Source: Ahrensia sp.
GTDB lineage: Bacteria; Pseudomonadota; Alphaproteobacteria; Rhizobiales; Rhizobiaceae
NCBI GenBank assembly: GCA_028817895.1
Contig: JAPPOQ010000041.1
Coordinates: 1-64,000, forward strand
Direction of reading: 5' to 3'
Length of the DNA stretch: 64,000 nt
Positions 1 to 8,784 of the stretch are shown here, piece by piece. Under the pieces are notes generated by a model. The model was not told the DNA's origin and made no database searches. It worked only from the letters and a program-made list of their open reading frames with translations. Positions within the stretch are counted from its first letter, which is position 1. Every line of letters begins with the position of its first letter. The position numbers and the translations under genes are program-made.

Positions 1-869
1 GTGTAGATGTCGGTCAGCCGGTCGCCACTTGTCCAATCCGTCAAACGCATGTGATTGATGGCCTGCGCTTCAACATATCTGTCGGCCATCGTGACGGTTG
101 TGTTGATCGGAGACGCCATGGCGGCCCGACGCCATGCCTGATCGTTTCGTTTTCCCGGCTCAACATCGCCAAACTCGACTTCAACGAGCTTTCTGGCGGT
201 GTTTCGATTCACAGCCCCGCTGATGAACAGATACATGTTAGCGGGAGAATAATGCTTGCGGTGAAAGGCTTCGGCCTGCTCCAACGACAGCGAGGCGATG
301 CTTTCACGCGTCCCGACAACGTTACGTCCCAATGGGTTGTCACCAGCCAATCGCTTGAAGTTGGCATCCCACGATCTTCGATCGGGGTTTTCAACGACAC
401 GTAGATCATATTCGCGTGCAACGATGTCCCGCTCCCGCTTCATGAAGGTTTCATTGAGATCAGGAACCGTCAGAAGCCGATGCGCGAAGCTCAATAACTT
501 GCCGATCTCGCTTGTCTGCCTGGCACTGAATTGATGCGACCGCGGTACGGTGCCCAAATAGACGGTGACATATTGATTGACCCAGGCATTGCCGGATCGC
601 CCATGGACCAGTTTTTGATCGGTCCGATCTGCATGCCAATACATGAGATGTTCAAGATAGTGGGCGATGCCTTCCGGCCCCGAAGCATCCGCTTCGCCCG
701 CCACGAAGACCACATCAACCCGAAGGTCCGTGGCATCTATGTCATGGTGCACCCAAACACCACGCAGCGCGGTTTTTGTTTCAACTTCAACATAGGCCGC
801 TTGAGCCGAAGCATGAAGCGCAAGCAGCGGCACCAACACAAACAGAAATTTGCAGAGTCGGGGTCCCAT
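1..869 (-). CDS. M16 family zinc metallopeptidase, N-terminal part (runs off window start)
   Basis: The reverse strand stays open from an ATG at 869 to the window edge, giving at least 289 residues. A signal peptide is visible (hydrophobic residues 8-18, cleavage probably after ASAQA near 24). The inverted zinc motif of the pitrilysin/insulinase family is present as HYLEH at residues 70-74, preceded by GPEGIA. A conserved downstream stretch ERDIVAREYD should hold the third metal-ligand glutamate. Such proteins are periplasmic peptidases, often with an inactive second half. The C-terminal domain lies outside the window, so activity and partner cannot be judged. Family assignment is firm, substrate unknown. 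Confidence 0.85.
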   Translation of the reverse strand, partial: MGPRLCKFLFVLVPLLALHASAQAAYVEVETKTALRGVWVHHDIDATDLRVDVVFVAGEADASGPEGIAHYLEHLMYWHADRTDQKLVHGRSGNAWVNQYVTVYLGTVPRSHQFSARQTSEIGKLLSFAHRLLTVPDLNETFMKRERDIVAREYDLRVVENPDRRSWDANFKRLAGDNPLGRNVVGTRESIASLSLEQAEAFHRKHYSPANMYLFISGAVNRNTARKLVEVEFGDVEPGKRNDQAWRRAAMASPINTTVTMADRYVEAQAINHMRLTDWTSGDRLTDIY

Positions 870-913
870 GCGGCCATGATGGACGACCGTTACGTAAAGT
901 CAAAGCCCCAAAG

Positions 914-2047
914 CTACTCCATCACGATCTTTGGTGCAGCTGTTGAGGCACTCTCCAGCTGCGCGACCACTTTGCGCGCAATGTCGAGATAGGCCGTTGC
1001 ATGCGGACCGTCAGGCATGGAGTCCACAACGGGCGTTCCGCGATCCGAGTTTGTGCGAATGTCCATATGAAGCGGGATTTCACCCAGAAACGGCGTGGCG
1101 AGACGCTCCGCCTCTTCGCGTGCGCCGCCATGCCCAAAAATGTCGGAGCGATGTCCGCAGCTTGGGCAGATGAAGGTGCTCATGTTCTCGATGAGGCCGA
1201 GAATGGGCACCTCAACACGCTTGAACATGTTCAGGCCCTTTCGGGCATCGATCAGGGCGATGTCCTGCGGCGTCGAAACGATCACCGCCCCCGCAAGCGG
1301 CACTTGCTGCGCCATCGTGAGTTGAGCGTCCCCCGTGCCGGGCGGCATATCCACGACGAGAATGTCCAACTCTCCCCAAGCGACTTCCCGCAACATCTGG
1401 GTGAGCGCGGAAATCACCATCGGCCCGCGCCAGATCATCGGCGTTTCTTCCTCCACCAGGAAGCCAATCGACATCACCTTCAGGCCGAATTTCTCCATCG
1501 GGTCGAGCGTTCGACCTTCGGCTGTTGGCTTGCCGAACAAGCCAAGCATGCGCGGCATGGAAGGGCCGTAAATGTCGGCGTCGAGCAGCCCGACCGACTT
1601 ACCAAGCCTCGACAGAGCAAGCGCCAGATTGACCGATGTCGTCGATTTGCCCACGCCACCCTTGCCGGAAGCCACGGCGATGATGGACTTCACACCCGGA
1701 ACACCGGTCTTTGTCGGTGCGGCCGGCTGTTGCGGAGGGGCCATGCGCTGCTGTTGCGGTGATGGAGGTGGCGGAGACGCGGGTGCTGACCCAGCCTTGC
1801 GCTCGCCCGTCAGGACGGCCATCACCTTGCCCACGCCGGACAAGTCTTTGACAGCCGTTTCCGCGGCCGCACGCAGGGGTTCCAACTCGCGAGCACGCTC
1901 GGCCGGTACGGTGATGGAAAACATCACATCACTGCCGCTGATGTGAACGCCGCTGACCATGTTGAGCGAGACGATATCGCCCTCAAGGTCCGGCCCCCGA
2001 ACCTTCGAAAGCTGATCCAGCACGGTCTGCTGCGTGATGCTGCTCAT
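914..2047 (-). CDS. mrp: Mrp/NBP35-family iron-sulfur cluster carrier ATPase
   Basis: A 377-residue protein of the ApbC/Mrp family, which carries and delivers Fe-S clusters to apoproteins in the cytoplasm. The N-terminal third is a MIP18-like (DUF59) domain, followed by a Pro/Gln-rich linker. Then comes the deviant Walker A motif GKGGVGKS, a VVDMPPGTGD Walker B-like segment, and the metal-binding pair in CPSCG near the C-terminus. The ATG at 2047 (MSSITQQ) is preferred because it matches the family start; an upstream ATG at 2083 would add 12 residues. It stands between the M16 peptidase and nhaA, all on the reverse strand. Confidence 0.93.
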   Translation of the reverse strand: MSSITQQTVLDQLSKVRGPDLEGDIVSLNMVSGVHISGSDVMFSITVPAERARELEPLRAAAETAVKDLSGVGKVMAVLTGERKAGSAPASPPPPSPQQQRMAPPQQPAAPTKTGVPGVKSIIAVASGKGGVGKSTTSVNLALALSRLGKSVGLLDADIYGPSMPRMLGLFGKPTAEGRTLDPMEKFGLKVMSIGFLVEEETPMIWRGPMVISALTQMLREVAWGELDILVVDMPPGTGDAQLTMAQQVPLAGAVIVSTPQDIALIDARKGLNMFKRVEVPILGLIENMSTFICPSCGHRSDIFGHGGAREEAERLATPFLGEIPLHMDIRTNSDRGTPVVDSMPDGPHATAYLDIARKVVAQLESASTAAPKIVME

Positions 2048-2176
2048 AGGCGCTCTGCCCTGCGAATGCTCATAGATACGCATGACTTAGGCGCAAATGA
2101 GCGTCTCGTCATCACGTCTGGCCAACAAAGATTCAACGGGTCTTTGCGACTTGAAATCAGGACTCAAATTCGGGGG

Positions 2177-3397
2177 TCATTTCGCGGCGGCTTCCGTGGC
2201 CAGTTTTGGTTCTCCATCACCAGCAGGATGGGTGGAACTCGCCCATCGCAGGATGCTGTATCCCCAAATGCCGGACGCTATCGACCCCAACAACACGCCC
2301 AGCCGAACCTGGTTAATCAGCGCCGGATCATCAAAGGCGAGCGTTCCGATGAAGAGGCTCATCGTAAAGCCAATGCCCGCAAGACACCCCGCACCGTAGA
2401 TCTGTATCCATCGCACTCCCACAGGCAGGCTCGCCATGCCCAGTTTCACAATCGAGAAAGTGAGCACGAAGATGAGGATTTGATTGCCAAAGAACAGGCC
2501 CGTCGCAATGCCCAGTGGCAGCGGCGCGGTGATGTCGGCCAGCGACAGACCGGCAAAGGAAATACCAGAATTCGCAAAGGCAAACAGCGGCAGCACCGCG
2601 AAAGCCACCCAGGGATGCAGCGAGTGCTCCAAATAGTGGAGCGGCGACTGGGACCCCTCTTCTTTGCCGTTGATGGGGATAGCCAGCGCGGTCACCACGC
2701 CTGCCAAAGTTGCATGGACGCCCGATTTCAGCACGCAGACCCAAACGACCAGCCCCACAAGCGCATAGGGCGTGATTGACTTCACACCGGCGCGGTTCAG
2801 CGCGACAAGCGCAACAAAACCAACGGCGCCGGCGCCCAGCGCGAGAATTGACAGATTCTCGGTGTAGAAGATCGCGATGATCACGATGGCGCCGATATCG
2901 TCCATAATGGCGAGCGCCAGCAGAAAGATTTTGAGCGTCACCGGTACGCGTGTTCCAAGCAGGCTCAGCACACCAAGCGCAAAGGCGATATCCGTGGCGG
3001 ATGGAATAGCCCAGCCCCGCATGGCGAGCGGATCGCCCCAATTGATGTATGAATAGATGATGGCGGGACCGGCCATGCCGCCAATTGCCCCGAAGAATGG
3101 CAGTATCGCCTTGTCGACGCTCGACAATTCGCCTTGCAGAACTTCACGCTTGATCTCCAGACCAACGAGAAAGAAGAAAATGGCCATCAGCCCGTCATTG
3201 ATCCAAAGCAAAAGGGGCTTTGCGATCTCAAGGGCGCCAATCTGCACCTCGACCGGTGTGTTCAAAAACGCAGCGTAAAGGGGAGAAAGGGGAGAGTTAT
3301 TGGCGATAAGTGCCAGAATTGCTGCAAAAATCAGGATAATCCCAGCTGATGTTTCCAGCCGCAGAAAGTCCTGAACACGATTGACGATGAGTTTCAT
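2177..3397 (-). CDS. nhaA: Na+/H+ antiporter NhaA
   Basis: A 406-residue polytopic inner-membrane protein of the NhaA family, which expels Na+ (or Li+) in exchange for protons and helps pH and salt homeostasis. The paired aspartates that bind the ion are present in the motif MDDIGAI. The early segment FFFLVGLEIKREVL and the SATDIAF segment are also typical of the family. Length is close to the usual ~390. The gene follows a small secreted-peptide gene whose terminator lies about 35 bp upstream of the nhaA start, so nhaA probably has its own promoter. Confidence 0.95.
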   Translation of the reverse strand: MKLIVNRVQDFLRLETSAGIILIFAAILALIANNSPLSPLYAAFLNTPVEVQIGALEIAKPLLLWINDGLMAIFFFLVGLEIKREVLQGELSSVDKAILPFFGAIGGMAGPAIIYSYINWGDPLAMRGWAIPSATDIAFALGVLSLLGTRVPVTLKIFLLALAIMDDIGAIVIIAIFYTENLSILALGAGAVGFVALVALNRAGVKSITPYALVGLVVWVCVLKSGVHATLAGVVTALAIPINGKEEGSQSPLHYLEHSLHPWVAFAVLPLFAFANSGISFAGLSLADITAPLPLGIATGLFFGNQILIFVLTFSIVKLGMASLPVGVRWIQIYGAGCLAGIGFTMSLFIGTLAFDDPALINQVRLGVLLGSIASGIWGYSILRWASSTHPAGDGEPKLATEAAAK

Positions 3398-3432
3398 GAA
3401 ATTGTCTTTGGGCCTCAGATTAGAAAAGGAAA

Positions 3433-3459
3433 AGCCGCCCCTTTGGGTAAGGGGCGGCT
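3433..3459 (-). terminator. Intrinsic terminator after the 58-residue secreted peptide gene
   Basis: A perfect 9-bp GC-rich stem, AGCCGCCCC with GGGGCGGCT, encloses a 9-base loop. On the reverse strand it is followed by a T-rich run (TTTTCCTTTTCT). It lies 41 bp beyond the stop codon of the small gene at 3501-3677 and before nhaA, which fits a Rho-independent terminator and supports that small gene being transcribed. Confidence 0.75.
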
Positions 3460-3500
3460 ATACGGCTGTTTGAGAGGAGGGGGAGGGGAGAACAGCCGAA

Positions 3501-3677
3501 TTAGGTGAAGGAGTTGCGATCCTGAAAAATGTCTCCAACGGGTGATCTGGGAGTGTCGAGAAGAAGGCCCAGCCCGTTCGGCGTGTGCTCGGCACTGGCC
3601 TGTTGCAGACTTGCATAGGCTGATGTCGCGGCAGCCAGAGAAAGGGCAACGATGACGACTGAACCAAGCGATTTCAT
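3501..3677 (-). CDS. Small secreted peptide, 58 residues, unknown function
   Basis: ATG at 3677 to TAA at 3501-3503. The product begins MKSLGSVVIVALSLAAATSA, a clear Sec signal peptide with probable cleavage after AYA near residue 22. That would leave a mature peptide of about 36 residues containing TPNGLGLLLDTP and ending DRNSFT. There is no cysteine and no recognised domain. It has its own intrinsic terminator downstream and a 109-bp gap to the LysR gene upstream, so it is probably a monocistronic periplasmic peptide. No strong Shine-Dalgarno sequence is seen. The gene is inferred from the signal peptide and terminator, not from a known family. Confidence 0.6.
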   Translation of the reverse strand: MKSLGSVVIVALSLAAATSAYASLQQASAEHTPNGLGLLLDTPRSPVGDIFQDRNSFT

Positions 3678-3786
3678 AGTTGTGTTCGATATCTAAGAAC
3701 GGACACGAGTTGTTTCTTGGCTAGGAAATGGGTGAGGTGACCAAAAGGTTCCAATAGAACATTTCGCACTGACTGATAGAATTTCT

Positions 3787-4716
3787 CTATCGGTCGGTCA
3801 CAGTCAATTCGGCGAGTTCTTCCTTCGCGATGGTTCGGATCATGGCAGCCAGATCACCAAAGAGGTTGCTGTGAACGGCACTCTGGCGCCAGACCAGTGC
3901 AACCTGCCTTTGCAGACTTGGCATGTTCAGATCGAGAACCGTGATTTCCTCGCGATTGCCGATTTCGGTACGCACATAAAGGGCAGGCAGGAAAGCGATG
4001 CCAACGCCCATACCAACCATCAGCCGCAATGTATCGAGACTCGTGCCTTCATAATCTCGAAGCAGCACGGCCCCGAAATCTTCGCAAATGCGGCTGACCT
4101 GATCATGCAAGTGGTGTCCACTTTCCATGGCGAGCACGTTCTCACCGGCCAGATCTGAACGCGAAATGGTGTCATGGCCGACAAGCCGGTGGTCTGGCGC
4201 GCAAACGAGCCGTAGCGGTTCGCGAAAAAGAGGCTCCACGGTCACGTCGCTCCTCACAACCGGCATCGGCACAATGACGATGTCGTGGCCACCAGCCAAC
4301 AATTCATTGATCAGCGCGCCGGGCTTCTCTTCGCGCACATAGAGTTTCATATCCGGATAGGCTCCGTGCAGCCTCGGCACGATATGCGGCAAGAGATAGG
4401 GGCCAAGCGTCGGCGGCACTCCCAAGCGCACAGTTCCTTCGAAACCGTGCTGAGACGAGCTTGCAAGATCGCGAATATCCTGCACCTGCGCCAGGATGAT
4501 GCGGGCACGAGCGGCAACTTCACGACCAAGCGGTGTAAGCATGACACCACCGGCTCCGCGCTCGATGAGCGGCACCTTCAACCGCTTCTCCAGTTGCTGC
4601 AATTGAGCCGAGAGTGTTGGCTGCGTGACATTTACGCGTTCCGCCGCACGGCGAAAGTGAAGCTCCTGGGCCAGCGCAACCAGATATTCCAGCTGACGAA
4701 GTGAGGGCATATCCAA
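3787..4716 (-). CDS. LysR-family regulator, OxyR-like but lacking the peroxidatic cysteine
   Basis: A 309-residue LysR-type regulator with an N-terminal winged helix (residues 4-63, RQLEYLVALAQELHFRRAA) and an OxyR-like effector domain. The OxyR landmark region reads SGHHLHDQVSRIC. Aligned by eye with E. coli OxyR (DGHCLRDQAMGFC), the first redox cysteine (C199) is a histidine (H202), while the second (C208) is kept as C211. The downstream GTSLDTLRLMV and FLPALYV segments are also OxyR-like. It may therefore sense peroxide differently or another signal. The divergent neighbour is the small membrane peptide gene at 4843, a plausible target. ATG at 4716 chosen; 4710 is also possible. Confidence 0.85.
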   Translation of the reverse strand: MDMPSLRQLEYLVALAQELHFRRAAERVNVTQPTLSAQLQQLEKRLKVPLIERGAGGVMLTPLGREVAARARIILAQVQDIRDLASSSQHGFEGTVRLGVPPTLGPYLLPHIVPRLHGAYPDMKLYVREEKPGALINELLAGGHDIVIVPMPVVRSDVTVEPLFREPLRLVCAPDHRLVGHDTISRSDLAGENVLAMESGHHLHDQVSRICEDFGAVLLRDYEGTSLDTLRLMVGMGVGIAFLPALYVRTEIGNREEITVLDLNMPSLQRQVALVWRQSAVHSNLFGDLAAMIRTIAKEELAELTVTDR

Positions 4717-4842
4717 GCACCTGAGAAACTGTTCAAAACCGCTAATGATAGGGAACTTCTATCAAGTGAACACAGTTTATCAATTGGTGACAATCAAGCG
4801 GCGTGGCCATCTCCCTATGGAACATCATTGAGGAGATCTTAC

Positions 4843-4968
4843 ATGACCGCTGTTGAATTTGTTGTCGTACTTGCCGCAAGCCCGATCGTTTTGGCGCTGA
4901 TTTACGGAGGCTGGAAATTCTCCGCTGAAAGCGATGCCAACGATCCCAAAGTCGGCGGCTCCGCCTGA
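4843..4968 (+). CDS. Small membrane peptide, 41 residues
   Basis: ATG at 4843 with a good ribosome site (AGGAG at 4831-4835), stop TGA at 4966-4968. The product, MTAVEFVVVLAASPIVLALI then YGGWKF and a polar tail ending GGSA, has one transmembrane helix near residues 4-22. It is divergent from the OxyR-like regulator and 50 bp before the DUF533 gene, so it may be co-transcribed with the latter. No family recognised. Confidence 0.6.
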   Translation: MTAVEFVVVLAASPIVLALIYGGWKFSAESDANDPKVGGSA

Positions 4969-5018
4969 AGCTGAGGCGATTGCAGCGGCTTCCAATACTC
5001 AAGAGGACCCTCAGGGTT

Positions 5019-5867
5019 ATGAATATCAACCAGCTTTTTGAACAGTTTGTCCGCGGTTCCGCACCGCAAAAACAGCAGCAAGGCGGGCAGCAAGCGCCTA
5101 CGGGCGGTGTTGCCGAGATGCTTGGCCAATTCACGCAAGGCAAGGCTGGCGGGTTCGCTGGCGGCTTGGCGGCCGGAGGTCTGTTGGGCGCCGTGATGGG
5201 CAACAAGAAGATGCGCAAGAAGGCGAAGAAATTCGCTGGCGGCGCTGTTGGCTATGGCGGTTCGGCTGTTTTGGGCGCCCTTGCGCTCAAGGCCTATCAG
5301 AATTGGCAATCGTCAAAAGACGCAACACCGGCAACTGCATCTGCACCACAAGGCCAGCCCGCCCTGCCCTCGCCAGAGAAGTTTGATCCGGCACTCAACA
5401 ACGATGCCACCGGCCAACCCATGCAGTTGGCGCTGGTCAAGGCGATGATTGCGGCAGCCAATGCGGACGGGCACATTGATCAGGAAGAGCAGAAGGCCGT
5501 GTTTGACGCGGTCGATACGATGAGCTTGGACGCGCAGTCTAAGGCCGTTGTCTTTGACGTGTTGCGCAATCCCCCAACGGTGGCGCAAATCGCCGGATAT
5601 GCCGATGGAATTGAGCAAGCGAGCGAGCTTTATTTGGCATCACGTCTCGCAATCGATCCGGACGAAACCTCCGAGCGCATTTATCTGGACAATCTGGCCA
5701 CGGCCATGGGTTTGCCACGAGAGCTTGCCTACGAAATCGAAATGCAGGTTGATCCCGATCAGGCGCTGCCTCCGCGCGGGGGCGTGGCGCAGTTTGGTCG
5801 CGATGAATCGGGCTCTGTTCCCTATCGCCAATCAACGCCGGCAGTTCGCCAGTCCGGCACACTGTGA
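5019..5867 (+). CDS. DUF533 (YebE/TerB-like) inner membrane protein
   Basis: A 282-residue protein of the DUF533 family. The N-terminus is MNINQLFEQFV, followed by a Gln/Gly-rich stretch. A glycine-rich segment (AGGFAGGLAAGGLLGAVMG) and a second Gly/Ala stretch around residues 75-95 probably associate with the membrane. The C-terminal half is a TerB-like helical domain with NADGHIDQEE and acidic residues typical of that fold. The function is not established in this family. ATG at 5019 was chosen over an earlier in-frame start because it matches the family N-terminus. The stop overlaps the start of a possible small gene (TGATG). Confidence 0.85.
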   Translation: MNINQLFEQFVRGSAPQKQQQGGQQAPTGGVAEMLGQFTQGKAGGFAGGLAAGGLLGAVMGNKKMRKKAKKFAGGAVGYGGSAVLGALALKAYQNWQSSKDATPATASAPQGQPALPSPEKFDPALNNDATGQPMQLALVKAMIAAANADGHIDQEEQKAVFDAVDTMSLDAQSKAVVFDVLRNPPTVAQIAGYADGIEQASELYLASRLAIDPDETSERIYLDNLATAMGLPRELAYEIEMQVDPDQALPPRGGVAQFGRDESGSVPYRQSTPAVRQSGTL

Positions 5868-6061
5868 TGAAAGAGATGACCACCCAAACCGATACCCGTT
5901 GGAGACCCGAGCCGGGTCGACATCACGGCCAAGACGAGCATGGCCGCTTCACGCGGGGCAAGATGGTTTGTCCCGCAACTCTGCGGGCGCCATGGAACAC
6001 CGCGCCGCCGGGTCCGGGGCCACAGTCAAACGGCAATCACTGCCTGCCGACAGGCTGGTGA
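5867..6061 (+). CDS. Possible small basic protein, 64 residues (tentative)
   Basis: An ATG at 5867 shares its A with the TGA stop of the DUF533 gene, a translational-coupling arrangement. The predicted product starts MKEMTTQTDTRWRPEP, is rich in Pro, Gly and His, and ends CLPTGW. Third-position GC is high, as in neighbouring genes. No domain is recognised, and the stretch ends just before the convergent adenylate cyclase gene. It could be non-coding spacer, so this is tentative. Confidence 0.35.
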   Translation: MKEMTTQTDTRWRPEPGRHHGQDEHGRFTRGKMVCPATLRAPWNTAPPGPGPQSNGNHCLPTGW

Positions 6062-6082
6062 TCCCGGCTGTTTGGTCGTTCA

Positions 6083-7450
6083 TCACGGCAGGCCAAAAAC
6101 CCGAACCGGCTCCGTCAAACCGCGCAGTTGGTGGCTGCCCAGTTCTTGAAACTCAGCAATTGAATGAGACCGCTCCGCTGTCTGCGCATCAATCGCCAGC
6201 GGACGGTTCAATTCTTTGCACAGGGACTCCAACCGCGCTGCGCGATTGATCGTGTCACCATAGACGGTAAAGGCTGTCCGGTTTTCCGACCCTATGCTGC
6301 CGGAAGCGATGTCACCGGAGGCGATACCAATTCTAACCGGGAAGCCGCGCTCCTCTGCGCCCTCTAACAGATCAAAAGCCGCCGTCACGCAGGCTTGCTC
6401 CGGCGCATCCAGCTCAATGGGTGTGTTGAAGGTCGCCAGAAGCCCGTCCCCGGTAAAGCTGATGACGACACCCTTGTGACGGCCGATCACATCGGCCGCC
6501 CATGCGAGAAAATCATTCAGTCGCTCGATCACATCGACAGGTGAGCGTTTGGCGGCAAACCCCGTGAAGTTGGCGATATCGAGTACGAGGGCAGTGCCAT
6601 GGCCCACACGAGGCGCCATGGATCCGGCGTCGCTGATCAGTTCATCGACGATAGCCTCCGGCACGAAGCGGCCAAAGGTGCGCGTTACCTCTTCGCGTCT
6701 ATGCTGTTCGGCCAGCTGCGCGGCCTCAGCCCTGATCTGGGCAAAGAAAACACCGCGGGCGCGATAGACTGCCAGAGCCAGAATGAGCGCCGCTGAAAAC
6801 AGCATTGCCGATTCCTGCACGCGATTGCCGCGGCCGATGAAATCGATGGAGAGGAACACCGTTTCGTAGTCTTGAAGCGTCGCATTGTTTGGGATGTCTG
6901 CCCATGACAGCGTTCGCGTCATGCGGGAAACCACCCAGCCATAGGCGGCCCACCAGCCTGTAACTGCGACAGCGCCCGCCCAAACAACAAGCCGCCAGGA
7001 CAGTGACAAGGCGGGCAGCACGATAAAGGGGAACAGGAAATAGATGCCGTAAGCGCGAAAGGCGATAATTTGCGGCAGATCGTCACTTCGGCTGATGGGT
7101 ATCACCACGAAGAACGAACAGATGGCGGCAATGTCGAGCGCATTGACACCATATTTGATCCACCACCGGTCATAGCGCGATCCGATGATGGCGAAATGCA
7201 GCACACCAATCGTGCTCAGGATCAGAAGTGCGATGATACCCCAAATGCGCGGCGAATAGTTGGTGACGGTGGAAATGCCCAACAGCCAGACGAGCGCCGC
7301 CACGACGACTACGGTTCGACAAAAAATCGCCAGGCGCAAACCATTGCGCTCCGCTTTTTCAAACCGCTCCTGCGCATTCAATACCGGCGCGGGGCCACGG
7401 CGAAATCGACGACGCTTTTCCTTTCGTTCGGATGTCGTCGCCTTTGCCAT
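6083..7450 (-). CDS. Membrane-anchored class III adenylate/guanylate cyclase
   Basis: A 455-residue protein with an Arg/Lys-rich N-terminus, about six transmembrane segments (residues ~40-235) and a C-terminal class III cyclase domain. The metal-binding aspartates are visible as VLDIANFTGF (D291) and FTGDGLLATF (D335). The segment GDTINRAARLE near the C-terminus carries the Asn/Arg pair needed for catalysis. It should make cAMP (or cGMP) on the cytoplasmic face. Its ATG overlaps the truB stop (TGATG), so it is probably translationally coupled to the rimP-truB operon. This is unusual, since rpsO-pnp is the common follower. A Crp/Fnr-type regulator is encoded at 50.0 kb, with no direct evidence of a link. 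Confidence 0.9.
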   Translation of the reverse strand: MAKATTSERKEKRRRFRRGPAPVLNAQERFEKAERNGLRLAIFCRTVVVVAALVWLLGISTVTNYSPRIWGIIALLILSTIGVLHFAIIGSRYDRWWIKYGVNALDIAAICSFFVVIPISRSDDLPQIIAFRAYGIYFLFPFIVLPALSLSWRLVVWAGAVAVTGWWAAYGWVVSRMTRTLSWADIPNNATLQDYETVFLSIDFIGRGNRVQESAMLFSAALILALAVYRARGVFFAQIRAEAAQLAEQHRREEVTRTFGRFVPEAIVDELISDAGSMAPRVGHGTALVLDIANFTGFAAKRSPVDVIERLNDFLAWAADVIGRHKGVVISFTGDGLLATFNTPIELDAPEQACVTAAFDLLEGAEERGFPVRIGIASGDIASGSIGSENRTAFTVYGDTINRAARLESLCKELNRPLAIDAQTAERSHSIAEFQELGSHQLRGLTEPVRVFGLP

Positions 7451-8373
7451 CAAGCACTCGTGGGCGCTGCGAGAACGCGTCGCGGGTTGAAACTTCCTTT
7501 CTCAACATTTCCGATTGCAACCAGTTCCCCACGATGGATCGCGCATACATCCTCACTCTCCACCGGGACATCGCGCCCGCGAAGAATGATGCCGTTGCCC
7601 AGCCGAATCCGACGCGCCTGGTCCGCATCGACGCGCAGTTCGGGGTAGCCCGTCATGGCCTGTCGCGGCGAAATCAAATAATCATCCAGCGCTGCAAGGT
7701 CGCCTTCAAGCGCGAGAAGATGATCGAGCAATACTGCATCATTTTCTTCAAAGGGTTCAACGAAGGTTCGGCGCAGATCGCTCACATGCGCGCAGCACCC
7801 CAGCGCTTCGCCCAGATCACGAGCCAGAGACCGCACATAGGTCCCCGAACCGCAACTCACCTCGAAGGTCGCATGGTCGGCATCACCCATGTCAACGAGA
7901 TCGAAACTCTCGATGAAGATCTTGCGCGCCTCCAGTTCAACTTCGCGGCCAGCACGGGCCTCGGCATAGGCGCGCTTTCCGTCGATCTTGATGGCTGAAA
8001 ATGCGGGCGGCACCTGCGCTATCTCCCCACGAAAACGGGGCAGCAATTCCAACACATCGCTTTCACTCGGGCGTTCATCACTCCGCGCGACGACTTCACC
8101 TTCGGCATCATCAGTGTTGGTCGCCCGCCCCCAACGTATGGAGAAACGGTAAGACTTCATGCCGTCCGTCACAAAGGGTACGGTTTTGGTGGCCTCGCCG
8201 AAAGCAATCGGCAACACTCCCGTTGCAAGCGGATCGAGCGTCCCTGCATGGCCCGCCTTTTGAGCCTGAAACAGCCAGCGCAGCTTACCGACCGCCTGGG
8301 TCGATCCCAATTCCAACGGCTTGTCGAGCACCAGCCAGCCAGAAACCGGCCGCCCTTTCTTGCGGCGCGCCAT
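7450..8373 (-). CDS. truB: tRNA pseudouridine(55) synthase TruB
   Basis: A 307-residue TruB, which converts U55 in the T-loop of tRNAs to pseudouridine. The catalytic aspartate is D47 in HAGTLDPLATG, preceded by the GWLVLDKP start motif. A C-terminal PUA-like region follows. It starts 3 bp after the rbfA stop, and its own stop overlaps the cyclase start, so it sits near the end of one tight operon. Confidence 0.96.
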   Translation of the reverse strand: MARRKKGRPVSGWLVLDKPLELGSTQAVGKLRWLFQAQKAGHAGTLDPLATGVLPIAFGEATKTVPFVTDGMKSYRFSIRWGRATNTDDAEGEVVARSDERPSESDVLELLPRFRGEIAQVPPAFSAIKIDGKRAYAEARAGREVELEARKIFIESFDLVDMGDADHATFEVSCGSGTYVRSLARDLGEALGCCAHVSDLRRTFVEPFEENDAVLLDHLLALEGDLAALDDYLISPRQAMTGYPELRVDADQARRIRLGNGIILRGRDVPVESEDVCAIHRGELVAIGNVEKGSFNPRRVLAAPTSA

Positions 8374-8376
8374 GGG

Positions 8377-8760
8377 TCACTCGCTGTCCAGATCGCGCGC
8401 CACTTGCGGGGAGCGCAGCAATTGGTCGATCCGGGAGAAATTGTCGAAGCTTGTATCGGGGCGAAAACGGAAGCCTGGCATGAACTTCATCTGGTTCAGC
8501 AAAGGGGCTGCGCGCCCCCGCAGAAATTTTGCGTTTGCAGCAAGCGCTTTGACAACCGGCTCGATATCGCCACCACCCAGCAGTGAAACAAAGCAAGTCG
8601 CGATCTTGAGATCGGGCGACATCCGCACTTCGCTGATGGAGACCAGTTTTCCATCCAGCGCAGGATCGGCCAGCGTCTCGCGCGACAGCACTTCGGTGAG
8701 CGCATGACGCACAAGCTCACCGACGCGCAATTGGCGTTGTGATGGGCCTTTGGAAGCCAA
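8377..8760 (-). CDS. rbfA: Ribosome-binding factor A
   Basis: A 127-residue RbfA with a KH-like fold, which acts late in 30S subunit maturation and in cold adaptation. Family marks include [17 protein letters not shown] at the N-terminus, [10 protein letters not shown], and [14 protein letters not shown] near the end. The only suitable start is TTG at 8760, with GGAG about 8 bases before it; the in-register ATG nearby belongs to another frame. It lies 24 bp after infB and 3 bp before truB. Confidence 0.93.
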   Translation of the reverse strand: MASKGPSQRQLRVGELVRHALTEVLSRETLADPALDGKLVSISEVRMSPDLKIATCFVSLLGGGDIEPVVKALAANAKFLRGRAAPLLNQMKFMPGFRFRPDTSFDNFSRIDQLLRSPQVARDLDSE

Positions 8761-8784
8761 TTCCGGTCTCCCATTGAATAGCGA

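Noticed and set aside
51-992. Several forward frames of 78-153 codons at the window start
   Set aside because: The reverse strand encodes an M16 peptidase with signal peptide and HYLEH motif that has no stop within the window, which explains all of them.
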